NCBI RefSeq assembly: GCF_003202035.1 | Contig: NZ_QJKC01000002.1 | Coordinates: 189,858-253,857, forward strand | Reading direction: 5' to 3' | From: Aquitalea magnusonii | GTDB taxonomy: Bacteria; Pseudomonadota; Gammaproteobacteria; Burkholderiales; Chromobacteriaceae | Length of the DNA: 64,000 nucleotides | In this document: in pieces, positions 25,453 through 35,473 of the stretch | Layout of the letters: each line of letters starts with the position of its first letter | Position numbering within the stretch: position 1 is the first letter of the stretch | Position numbers and translations under genes: made by a program | Notes under the pieces: generated by a model | Seen by the model: the letters and a program-made list of their open reading frames with translations, nothing else | Databases searched by the model: none | Told to the model about the DNA's origin: nothing

Positions 25453-25910
25453 GGATGCTCTACGACAGCAGACGGCTCAGTCGCCACGTCTGCATGAAAC
25501 CACAGCAGATAAACCCGCAACTGCCGCAATGCTTGGGCTTCAGCACTATCCGGCAGCAACAGGCAGCTGTGACGACGGCCTGCAGCCGTCACATTGACAA
25601 TAAGGAGAAACGGCGAGATGAAACAGTCGTCTCCGGGCACTACTTCAAGCGCGCAGCCGGCATAGTGCCAGTACATCCGGCCCAGCCCGTCCACCGCTAT
25701 CGCTTGCAAGGGGCGGCGCCGCCACCAGCCATTGGCACGCAACGCCTGCCAGCCAAGCAGGCACTGCAAGGGCAGCAGCCACCATAAGTCCGCGACATAA
25801 ACCAACACCAGCACGGCGGACAGCAACAACAGGCCGGACAACAAGCCCAGCCAGTAACGCGACGGGCGGATGCGCAGGGCAAATGGCGGTAGCAACTGGC
25901 GCGCGCGCAT
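25449..25910 (-). CDS. Small membrane protein, YgfX/CptA-like (tentative)
   Basis: A 153-residue protein with two adjacent hydrophobic helices (about 18-38 and 42-58), then a soluble part rich in strands (LQAIAVDGLGRMYWHYAG ... FISPFLLIVNVTAAGRRHSCLLLPDSAEAQALRQLRVYL). The two-helix plus small beta-domain layout, with LLPD...LR near the end, resembles YgfX (CptA), the partner of SdhE/YgfY. The resemblance is only in pattern, and no sdhE is nearby. The stop overlaps the folC start by ATGA, indicating translational coupling. Otherwise a conserved protein of unknown function. Confidence 0.6.
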   Translation of the reverse strand: MRARQLLPPFALRIRPSRYWLGLLSGLLLLSAVLVLVYVADLWWLLPLQCLLGWQALRANGWWRRRPLQAIAVDGLGRMYWHYAGCALEVVPGDDCFISPFLLIVNVTAAGRRHSCLLLPDSAEAQALRQLRVYLLWFHADVATEPSAVVEHP

Positions 25911-25921
25911 GACCGACGCGC

Positions 25922-26278
25922 TTACAGCTCGCTGGCCGGTGTATTGCTGATGTCGGCGTCGACGGTATCCAGCACGGTGGAGTGGATCTCCACGTCAAAC
26001 CACTCCCAGAAGGCCTTCAGCGACATGTCCTTGGGCCACAGGTCTTCATCGTCATACCAGGAAGCCACTTCAATCTTGAACAATTGTTCGTACTGCTCGT
26101 CGATATGGGCAACCGCCTCTTCCGGCTCGTTGAATTCCGGCAGCAGGATCACCGTACAGTCGCTGCGCAGGCTATCCAGGGTCAAATCCACCATATCGTT
26201 GCCGGGCACGGCATTCAGCCAGTCCAGAAACGCTTGCTTGGGCTTGATCACAGCCACCGAGCGGTCAACAAAATACAT
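25922..26278 (-). CDS. Conserved hypothetical protein (118 aa)
   Basis: An acidic, soluble 118-residue protein starting MYFVDRSVAVIKPKQAFLDWLN and containing DCTVILLPEFNEPEEAVAHIDEQY and LWPKDMSLKAFWEWFDVEIHS. I know the pattern as a conserved betaproteobacterial unknown but cannot assign a function. The start at 26278 has AAGGA 8 nt upstream; the frame stays open to 26575, but that part is antisense to uup and is rejected. It is 11 nt ahead of the YgfX-like gene, so it probably heads the operon running to cvpA, and it is divergent from uup. Confidence 0.8.
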   Translation of the reverse strand: MYFVDRSVAVIKPKQAFLDWLNAVPGNDMVDLTLDSLRSDCTVILLPEFNEPEEAVAHIDEQYEQLFKIEVASWYDDEDLWPKDMSLKAFWEWFDVEIHSTVLDTVDADISNTPASEL

Positions 26279-26387
26279 GGCAATCCTTTCCATTCCGAGT
26301 TGGCGCGCATTGTAACCCAAGTCGGCAAGGGCCAGCACGCCGCATGCTACAATTGCGGCCATTGTCACCCGATTACAAGATGCCTCA

Positions 26388-28304
26388 ATGTCATTGATTT
26401 CTGTTGAAAAGGCCTGCCTGGCGTTTGGCCACCACGCCCTGCTGGATAATGTGGATTTCTCACTGGAGCCGGGCGAAGTGGTCGGCCTGATCGGTCGCAA
26501 CGGCGCAGGCAAGTCATCCCTGCTCAAGGGCATTGCCGGTGCCATCACCCTGGACGACGGACGTATCAACATCAAGGGCGATGTGCGCGTGGCCTACGTG
26601 GCGCAGGAACCGGAATTCAACCCGGAACAAACGGTATTTGAAGCGGTGGCCGAAGGATTGGGCGATCTGCAGGCACTGCTGAGCGAATACCATCACATCA
26701 CCCAGCAGCTGACCCAGGCCGATGCCGACCACACCGCCGCACTGGCGCGCATGGAAACCCTGCAACATGAGCTGGAAGCCCGCGATGGCTGGCAGTTTGA
26801 CGCGCTGATTGCCACCACGCTGTCCCATCTGGAACTCAAGCCCGACACGCTGATTCGCGAGCTGTCCGGCGGCTGGAAAAAACGGGTGGCGCTGGCCCGC
26901 GCACTGACCGCCAAACCGGAAGTGCTGCTGCTGGATGAACCGACCAACCATCTGGACGTTGCCGCCATCGAATGGCTGGAAGGGCTGCTCAAGAACTTTG
27001 CCGGCAGCGTATTGCTGATCACCCACGACCGGCGTTTTCTGGATAATGTGGCCACCCGCATCATCGAGCTGGACCGCGGCATCCTGCGCAGCTATCCGGG
27101 CAGTTTCTCTGCTTACCAGGTACGCAAGGCTGAAGAAATCGCCATCGAGGAAGAACAGAACCGCATTTTCGACAAGTTTCATGCCCAGGAAGAGGTATGG
27201 ATACGCAAGGGCATCGAGGCGCGCCGTACCCGTAACGAAGGCCGCGTGCGCCGGCTGGAAGCCATCCGCCGCGAGCGCAGTGCCCGGCGCGAACGCGTGG
27301 GCCAGGTGAATTTCCAGCTGGACCCGGGCGAACGCTCCGGCAAGCTGGTGGCCGAACTGGAAGGCGTGAGCAAGGGCTTCGAAGGCCGCACGCTGATCAG
27401 GAATTTCACCACCCGCATCCTGCGGGGCGACAAGATCGGCCTGATCGGCCCCAACGGTGCCGGCAAGACCACCCTGCTCAAGCTGATCCTGGGCCAGCTG
27501 GAGGCCGACAGCGGCAGCATCAAGCAAGGCAGCAAGCTGGATATCGCCTACTTCGACCAGTTCCGCGAGCAGCTGGATGAGGACACCAGCGTGGCCGACA
27601 TCATCAGCCAGGGCAATGACTTCGTCGAAATCGGCGGCGTCAAGAAGCATGTGATGAGCTATCTGGAAGACTTCCTGTTCTCGCCGCAGCGCGCGCGCAG
27701 CCCGGTGCGTTCGCTATCGGGTGGCGAGCGCAACCGTCTGCTGCTGGCGCGGCTGTTCACCCGACCGGCCAATGTGCTGGTGCTGGATGAACCCACCAAC
27801 GATCTGGATATCGACACGCTGGAACTGCTGGAAGATGTCATCGCCCAATACTCCGGCACCGTATTCCTGGTCAGCCACGACCGCGCCTTCCTCGACAATG
27901 TGGTCACCCAGGTGATTGCCTTTGAAGGCGAGGGCCAGCTGGAAGAATATCCGGGCGGCTATCAGGACTGGATCGACACCCGTGCCCGCATGGCGGCGCT
28001 GAAACCGGCAGAAAGCAGCAAGCCGGCCGCAGCCCCCAGCGCTGCACCCGCGCGCCAGGACAAGCCCAAGGCCGGCCGCAGCAAGCTTTCCTACAATGAA
28101 GGTCGTGAGCTGGCGGCCTTGCCCGACGAGATCGCCGCGCTGGAAACCGAGCAAGCCACGCTCAACCAGCAATTGCTCGACCCGAATTGCTATCGTGACC
28201 ACCCCAAGGACGCCATTGCCTGGCAGCAACGTATCGAAGCCATCGATGAACTGCTGCTGGAAAAACTGGCGCGCTGGGAAGAACTGGAGGCAAAACAGAA
28301 ATGA
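26388..28304 (+). CDS. uup: ABC-F ATPase Uup
   Basis: A 638-residue soluble protein with two ABC ATPase domains: Walker A GRNGAGKSS (about 37-45) and GPNGAGKTT (about 347-355), signatures LSGGWKK and LSGGERN, and Walker B LLLDEPTNHLD and LVLDEPTNDLD. A linker with charged helices lies between them. A C-terminal extension (from about 545) has an Ala/Pro/Lys hinge and a coiled coil (LPDEIAALETEQATLNQQL), which marks Uup rather than EttA. ABC-F proteins of this type act on ribosomes or branched DNA; Uup loss raises precise transposon excision in E. coli. The stop overlaps the next gene by ATGA. Confidence 0.93.
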   Translation: MSLISVEKACLAFGHHALLDNVDFSLEPGEVVGLIGRNGAGKSSLLKGIAGAITLDDGRINIKGDVRVAYVAQEPEFNPEQTVFEAVAEGLGDLQALLSEYHHITQQLTQADADHTAALARMETLQHELEARDGWQFDALIATTLSHLELKPDTLIRELSGGWKKRVALARALTAKPEVLLLDEPTNHLDVAAIEWLEGLLKNFAGSVLLITHDRRFLDNVATRIIELDRGILRSYPGSFSAYQVRKAEEIAIEEEQNRIFDKFHAQEEVWIRKGIEARRTRNEGRVRRLEAIRRERSARRERVGQVNFQLDPGERSGKLVAELEGVSKGFEGRTLIRNFTTRILRGDKIGLIGPNGAGKTTLLKLILGQLEADSGSIKQGSKLDIAYFDQFREQLDEDTSVADIISQGNDFVEIGGVKKHVMSYLEDFLFSPQRARSPVRSLSGGERNRLLLARLFTRPANVLVLDEPTNDLDIDTLELLEDVIAQYSGTVFLVSHDRAFLDNVVTQVIAFEGEGQLEEYPGGYQDWIDTRARMAALKPAESSKPAAAPSAAPARQDKPKAGRSKLSYNEGRELAALPDEIAALETEQATLNQQLLDPNCYRDHPKDAIAWQQRIEAIDELLLEKLARWEELEAKQK

Positions 28305-28852
28305 GTATCCACCGGCCCACCCCGCCTTCGCCCGAACGTCGACATTTCCTCGGCGGTGCCCTGCTCGTTTCGCTGGCACTGTGGCTGAGTGCCTGCGGCA
28401 CACCACCCCGCAAAACCAGCCAGCTGCGTCCCCATCCTTCACAGGACAAGACGCTGTCCGCGCTGAAAGCAGACGGAGCGGGCCGGGAAATTCTCATGTA
28501 CACCCTGGGCCTGCTTGATCTGGACTACAAATTCGGCGGCGCCAACCCGGAAGCCGGGCTGGATTGCAGCGGCATGGTCAGCTACATCTACCAGAATGCT
28601 GTCGGGGTAAAACTGCCGCACAATGCCGCCCAGATCGCCAGCCTGGCCCGTCCCGTCAGCAATAGCCAGATGCAGGTGGGCGACCTGGTGTTCTTCAACA
28701 CCATGAACCGCTCCTTCTCGCACATGGGCATTTACATCGGCGACAACAAGTTCGTGCATGCTCCGCGTACCAATAGCGCCATCCGCGTCGACCGGCTGGA
28801 CAACAGCTACTTCGCGGCGCGCTACGAGGGCGCGCGTACGCTGTTTGCCTGA
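28301..28852 (+). CDS. NlpC/P60 lipoprotein with Tat-like signal
   Basis: A 183-residue predicted peptidoglycan endopeptidase. The N terminus has a twin-arginine motif (ERRHFLGG, residues 12-19), a hydrophobic stretch and the lipobox LSAC with acylated Cys32. The NlpC/P60 domain follows: LDYKFGGANPEAGLDCSGMV with catalytic Cys89, HMGIYIGDNKFVHAPR with the His residues, and VGDLVFF. The Spr/MepS-like core is complete. A Tat plus lipobox combination suggests export of a folded lipoprotein, which is unusual for this family. It overlaps the uup stop by 4 nt, and an unknown gene follows 2 nt later. Confidence 0.88.
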   Translation: MSIHRPTPPSPERRHFLGGALLVSLALWLSACGTPPRKTSQLRPHPSQDKTLSALKADGAGREILMYTLGLLDLDYKFGGANPEAGLDCSGMVSYIYQNAVGVKLPHNAAQIASLARPVSNSQMQVGDLVFFNTMNRSFSHMGIYIGDNKFVHAPRTNSAIRVDRLDNSYFAARYEGARTLFA

Positions 28853-28854
28853 AC

Positions 28855-29430
28855 ATGCAAGCATCCTGGAGCAGCCGGCTGCAACGCAGCTGGCAGCAGC
28901 GCCCCATTCTGCATCGCGATGGCGTATCCCTGCAGGAAGCCTGGCTGCTGCGCAAGCTGCAGCAAGCACTGAATGGTGAGCGCCTGCAAATTGACGGCCT
29001 GTCACTGCTCAGCCGCGACAGCACCCTGCACCTGACCGCCCATCACCCCCTGGCCGCCCGACTGACCCTGCATTTCGATTTTTTGCCGGTGGACTGGAAC
29101 AGCCGCCAGATCTGCTTGCGCTACCAGGTGCAGGGCGAGGCCATCTCCCCCTCCACCACCCGCCGCGTACTGGGCGGGCTGTTGCTGGGCGTGCTGGAAG
29201 GCGCATTCGGCCACAAGGCATTGCAGCAACTGGCCAAGCCGCTGGACTGGCTGACGCTGGAGCAGGATGTTGCCATGATCGACCTCTCCCGGCTGCCAGC
29301 GCTGCAACCATGGCTGGACTACCCCTTGCTGGGCAAGCCGCTGGCTGCACGCCTGACCATCAAGGCCATAGAGACCAGCCCCGGCCTGCTGCGCATCCGC
29401 CTTGGCCGTTCGCCAGCACCCGCAGACTGA
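28855..29430 (+). CDS. Hypothetical protein (191 aa) downstream of NlpC lipoprotein
   Basis: Not recognised. It is a soluble-looking 191-residue protein, rich in Leu, Arg and Gln, without signal peptide or clear membrane helix. Segments such as LTLHFDFLPVDWNSRQICLRYQ and LLLGVLEGAFGHKALQQLAK suggest an alpha/beta fold. It begins 2 nt after the lipoprotein stop and ends before a bidirectional terminator, so it is the last gene of the uup-NlpC unit. Codon use resembles its neighbours. Confidence 0.75.
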   Translation: MQASWSSRLQRSWQQRPILHRDGVSLQEAWLLRKLQQALNGERLQIDGLSLLSRDSTLHLTAHHPLAARLTLHFDFLPVDWNSRQICLRYQVQGEAISPSTTRRVLGGLLLGVLEGAFGHKALQQLAKPLDWLTLEQDVAMIDLSRLPALQPWLDYPLLGKPLAARLTIKAIETSPGLLRIRLGRSPAPAD

Positions 29431-29457
29431 AAACGCATGCTGATGCACAAGCACAAC

Positions 29458-29485
29458 AAAAAACCCCGCCGCAGCGGGGTTTTTT
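29458..29485. terminator. Bidirectional terminator
   Basis: AAAAAACCCCGC and GCGGGGTTTTTT pair perfectly around a CGCA loop between convergent genes. Confidence 0.9.
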
Positions 29486-29503
29486 CATATCAAGGCTAAA
29501 AAA

Positions 29504-30712
29504 TCAGCCCTTGACGACCTTGGCAATGGCTTCGGCCACATACGGCAGGTTCTTGCTGTTCAGCGCGGCCAGGCAGATGCGGCCGGTGGATACCGCGTAG
29601 ATGCCGAATTCGCTCTTCAGCACTTCCACTTGAGCTGCAGTCAGACCGGTGTAGGAGAACATGCCGCGTTGCTGGGCCACGAAGGAGAAGTCCTGCTCCA
29701 CGCCCTGCGCCTTGATGGCTTCGACCAGACCGGTACGCATGGCGCGGATGCGGTCGCGCATGCCGGCCAGTTCGTCTTCCCACTGCTGGCGCAGCACAGG
29801 GCTGGACAGCACGGCAGCCACCATGGCGGCACCGTGGATCGGCGGGTTGGAGTAGTTGGTGCGGATCACGCGCTTCAGCTGCGACAGTACGCGGCCGGTT
29901 TCTTCCTTGCTGGCAGTCACGATGGACAGGGCGCCAACACGCTCGCCATACAGCGAGAAGCTCTTGGAGAAGGAGCTGGACACGAAGAATTGCAGACCGG
30001 AAGCGGAGAACAGACGCACGGCCACGGCGTCGGCATCGATGCCATCGGCAAAGCCCTGATACGCCATGTCGAGGAAGGGAACCAGACCCTGGGCGCGGCA
30101 CACTTCCACCACTTCGGCCCACTGGGCGTCGGACAGATCGGCACCGGTCGGGTTGTGGCAGCAGGCGTGCAGCACGATGACCGAACCGGCAGCCAGGCTT
30201 TGCAGGAAGGACTTCATGCCGGCAAAGTCGACACCACGGGTGGCGGCGTCGTAGTACGGATAGTTTTCCACTTCGAAACCGGCAGACTCGAACAGCGCAC
30301 GGTGGTTTTCCCACGACGGGTTGCTGATGTAAACCTTGGATTCCGGGTTCAGACGCTTGAGGAAGTCGGCACCGATCTTCAGTGCACCGGTACCACCCAG
30401 TGCCTGGGCGGTCACTACCTGGCCATTGCTGATCAGCGCGCTATCCGCACCGAACAGCAGGTTTTGCACGGCGCTGTCGTAAGCGGCCGGGCCTTCGATC
30501 GGCTGATAACCACGCGGCAGCATGGCATCAACACGGGCCTTTTCCGCGGCCTTGACGGCTGCCAGCAGCGGAATCTTGCCATTATCGTCGCTGTACACAC
30601 CCACACCCAGGTTCACCTTGAAGGGACGGGTATCGGCGTTGAAAGCTTCGTTCAGGCCAAGAATCGGGTCGCGCGGGGCCAGTTCTACCGCGGCGAAGAT
30701 CGAAGAGGTCAT
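29504..30712 (-). CDS. Aromatic amino acid / aspartate aminotransferase (class I)
   Basis: A 402-residue PLP aminotransferase of the AspC/TyrB (Ia) subgroup. Diagnostic parts are LNEAFNADTRPFKVNLGVGVY, YISNPSWENHRALFESAGF, HACCHNPTGADLSDAQW, the PLP Lys in SSFSKSFSLYGERVGAL, and MFSYTGLTAAQVEVL. Aspartate and aromatic specificity cannot be separated by eye, so no symbol is given. The start at 30712 has GGAG upstream and gives the family length; upstream codons to 30808 are not conserved. Confidence 0.92.
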   Translation of the reverse strand: MTSSIFAAVELAPRDPILGLNEAFNADTRPFKVNLGVGVYSDDNGKIPLLAAVKAAEKARVDAMLPRGYQPIEGPAAYDSAVQNLLFGADSALISNGQVVTAQALGGTGALKIGADFLKRLNPESKVYISNPSWENHRALFESAGFEVENYPYYDAATRGVDFAGMKSFLQSLAAGSVIVLHACCHNPTGADLSDAQWAEVVEVCRAQGLVPFLDMAYQGFADGIDADAVAVRLFSASGLQFFVSSSFSKSFSLYGERVGALSIVTASKEETGRVLSQLKRVIRTNYSNPPIHGAAMVAAVLSSPVLRQQWEDELAGMRDRIRAMRTGLVEAIKAQGVEQDFSFVAQQRGMFSYTGLTAAQVEVLKSEFGIYAVSTGRICLAALNSKNLPYVAEAIAKVVKG

Positions 30713-30997
30713 GCAGGGGCTCCATTTGCTTTGCAGAACAGCCGCAACCGGGGCGCTGACACAGGCAGCGGGCCGCGGCTGATTGATGAAAATCTTTGTC
30801 CGGGACAAAGTTTACCATCATCTGGCCGCTTGCTGCCGCCCCAGGCCGACAAAACAACAAGCTGCCAGCTGCTTACACACTGGCGGGACAAATGGCATAT
30901 TCTGCAAGAGCAGGCAGACATCCGTGCCAAGGGCTGAACCATGCAGCAGCCTGCCCGGTCCTACCCCAGGCACAAACGCATATACCGGAGAGCGCTC

Positions 30998-31282
30998 ATG
31001 AAAAAAGGCATTTTGCTGTTCTGGCCGTCCTTTATCATCGCCGTACTGGCCACCAGCGTGTTTTTCTCGATTTTCGATCCTGCCGAACTCACACTGCATG
31101 GCAATGCCCTGTTTGCCGACAAGCTGTCGGCCTATTCGGTATTTTTCCTGATCAGCTGGGCTTTCGGCGCACTGAACACCGCCATCGTGCTGGTACTGGA
31201 AAAATCCTCGCGCGACATCAATGGTTTCACCCCGCCACCGGTTCAACCGATGGATGAGGCAGAAGACCCGCTGCGCAACTGA
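30998..31282 (+). CDS. Small two-helix membrane protein (94 aa)
   Basis: A 94-residue hypothetical membrane protein with two hydrophobic segments (ILLFWPSFIIAVLATSVFFSIF, and VFFLISWAFGALNTAIVLVL) and a charged C terminus ending in MDEAEDPLRN. The start at 30998 follows CCGGAGAGCG. No family with known function is recognised. It is flanked by the divergent aminotransferase and the convergent cupin gene, so it appears monocistronic. Confidence 0.75.
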   Translation: MKKGILLFWPSFIIAVLATSVFFSIFDPAELTLHGNALFADKLSAYSVFFLISWAFGALNTAIVLVLEKSSRDINGFTPPPVQPMDEAEDPLRN

Positions 31283-31297
31283 TAGTCACGCAGGCAA

Positions 31298-31319
31298 AAG
31301 GGCGACCCTGGTCGCCCTT
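31298..31319. terminator. Hairpin terminator between convergent genes
   Basis: AAGGGCGAC and GTCGCCCTT pair around a CCTG loop. A TTTT run follows on the minus strand, so it best serves the cupin gene, while on the plus strand the T run is interrupted. Confidence 0.7.
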
Positions 31320-31342
31320 GTTCATTGCCACACCGCGAAACA

Positions 31343-31717
31343 TCATGCTGTCTGCGAGGCAGATGTCTGACACACCACAAAGTATTTGCGCACCGCCTGC
31401 ACCACCTCGAACACGCCGATAAAGCCGGCAGGAATCACGGCCGCCTCGCCGGGCTTCACGTCCACCACCTTCCCGGCTTCATCATGCAGGCGCACCAGCC
31501 CCTCGATTACGCAGAAAAATTCATGCTTGTCAGCGGCAAAGTGAATGCGCCAGGCCCCTGGCTCACAAGCCCAGATGCCACAACTCAGCACCTCATCGGC
31601 GGTTTCGTAATGGGTCCAGGTATGGCGTTGCGGGTTCCCGGACAGCAAACGCTCCGGACGGGGCCGGTCTGTGACGGGATGGACTGATTTGCCAGAAAAA
31701 TGGGTAATGTGGCTCAT
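31343..31717 (-). CDS. Cupin-domain protein (EutQ/DUF861-like)
   Basis: A 124-residue single cupin. The motifs EPGAWRIHFAADKHEFFCVIEGLVRLHD (cupin motif 1, metal-type H...E) and VKPGEAAVIPAGFIGVFEV (motif 2) are visible, with GIWACEPG just before. The small size, the GEAAVIPAGF block and the Trp/Cys segment match the DUF861/EutQ-type group, whose substrates are mostly unknown. The start at 31717 lacks a clear ribosome site but gives a full fold. It lies 89 nt downstream of the CDGSH gene on the same strand. Confidence 0.78.
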   Translation of the reverse strand: MSHITHFSGKSVHPVTDRPRPERLLSGNPQRHTWTHYETADEVLSCGIWACEPGAWRIHFAADKHEFFCVIEGLVRLHDEAGKVVDVKPGEAAVIPAGFIGVFEVVQAVRKYFVVCQTSASQTA

Positions 31718-31806
31718 GCGCTTATGGGCGATAAAATCAACAAGACCGCTATTATGCGGGCCTGGTTTAGCGCATTCCAAGCCCGTCGACAAAACGGGAT
31801 AGACAT

Positions 31807-32493
31807 TCAAAGCCCGTCTTGCCACTTGATGGACGCATGCGTGCCATCACAGAAAGGCTTGTTGCTGGAGGCACCGCAGCGGCACAAGGTCATGCGTTCA
31901 CGTACCGGGTAAGGCTTTCCCTGCTCCACCTCCAGCACGTCTGCCGCCTTGACCCATATGGCTGCAGAACAGCCCAACTGGGGATCTTCCAGCAAGTACA
32001 AGGACGGGGTATCCGGCTCCTTGCTGATTGGCTGCTGCGATTGCATATCCCACACTTTCAAGCGCCCTGCCGGACAATGTTCGGCCTCGCGTACCGCCAA
32101 GGCAATCGATTCTGCATCGGCTTGCTCCACCAAGTGCCAAATCTGGCCGCCGGCATCGCAAAAGCGGGCAAATGCACACAGCTTTTCGGCATCCGACAAG
32201 GCGACCACCGGCCCTTCTTGCAGCTCCGCCTGCTGCGCATATTCAGCCCGTGTTGCTGCCACGCGACCATCGAAACCAATACGCTGGTGGCTGCCATCAC
32301 AGTAGGGTTTGTTGGCTGAGTGACCACAACGACACAGCGCGCTTCCCTCTTCCTTCAGCGGAAAGCTTTTCCCTTTGCGGTAGCTCCAGGATACACCTTG
32401 GGCGTCAGGCTGGATAAACAGTTGCGTGATTTGGCTTGCGCCGCTCACACGATAGGGTCCATCGACCATAACAGTAATTTTCAATGCTTTCAT
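31807..32493 (-). CDS. Tandem CDGSH iron-sulfur protein with central Fe-S-like domain
   Basis: A 228-residue protein with two CDGSH [2Fe-2S] sites. The N-terminal one is CRCGHSANKPYCDGSH (C54, C56, C65, H69). The C-terminal one is CRCGASSNKPFCDGTH near residues 204-219. Between them, LCAFARFCDAGGQIWHL and EHCPAGRLKVWD resemble the divergent Fer4_19-type monocluster ferredoxin fused to CDGSH domains in other bacteria. CDGSH clusters are redox- and pH-labile and act in iron or redox signalling; the partner is unknown. It starts at 32493 with a clean N terminus (MKALKITVMVDGPYRV). Confidence 0.85.
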   Translation of the reverse strand: MKALKITVMVDGPYRVSGASQITQLFIQPDAQGVSWSYRKGKSFPLKEEGSALCRCGHSANKPYCDGSHQRIGFDGRVAATRAEYAQQAELQEGPVVALSDAEKLCAFARFCDAGGQIWHLVEQADAESIALAVREAEHCPAGRLKVWDMQSQQPISKEPDTPSLYLLEDPQLGCSAAIWVKAADVLEVEQGKPYPVRERMTLCRCGASSNKPFCDGTHASIKWQDGL

Positions 32494-32622
32494 TGCCTGC
32501 TCCTGTGCGCTGATGAGCTAACCTTGCCGCATTATGTGACTGTCTGTTCGTTCAGTAATTGGGCCTTGTCGCAGGCAGAACAACGACTCTTCTGATGCAT
32601 CCGCAGAAAAGCAGCCGGCGTA

Positions 32623-32650
32623 AAAAAAGCCGACCACCAGGGTCGGCTTT
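32623..32650 (-). terminator. Intrinsic terminator of clpB
   Basis: AAAGCCGACC and GGTCGGCTTT pair, with a run of seven T on the minus strand, 21 nt past the clpB stop. Confidence 0.85.
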
Positions 32651-32671
32651 GTTGAAGTTGGTGTTGCAGCC

Positions 32672-35251
<2,580 letters not shown>

Positions 35252-35348
35252 CAAAAAGCTCCTTCAAAACAAGATTGTGATCTGTTTGCAATTGCTGCCA
35301 TTGCTACACATCCTGCCCGACCAGAAAATGCAGCGATTCGCTCAAGAT

Positions 35349-35374
35349 ATGTGGGCGCTTTTGGGCAGCACAAG
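35349..35374 (-). promoter_or_regulatory. Candidate sigma-32 promoter of clpB
   Basis: On the minus strand CTTGTGC, a 12-nt gap and CCCACAT (GCCCACAT) resemble the sigma-32 consensus CTTGAAA-N11-16-CCCCATNT with some mismatches. The position, about 100 nt before the start, and the known heat control of clpB support it; the match itself is imperfect. Confidence 0.35.
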
Positions 35375-35411
35375 GCTGGCCATGCGGTTTTGTAATGACA
35401 ATCCGCGCCCA

Positions 35412-35464
35412 ATGCGCAAATAGAAAAAGCCGGATCATGAATCCGGCTTTTTCTATTTGCGCAT
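35412..35464 (-). terminator. Long perfect hairpin terminator of the chemoreceptor gene
   Basis: Two 24-nt arms (35412-35435 and 35441-35464) are exact reverse complements around a 5-nt loop CATGA. The core AAAAAGCCGGAT / ATCCGGCTTTTT is a normal intrinsic terminator, but the pairing continues 12 more bases into CTATTTGCGCAT. It lies just past the stop of the chemoreceptor gene. Confidence 0.85.
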
Positions 35465-35473
35465 GGACAGAAA

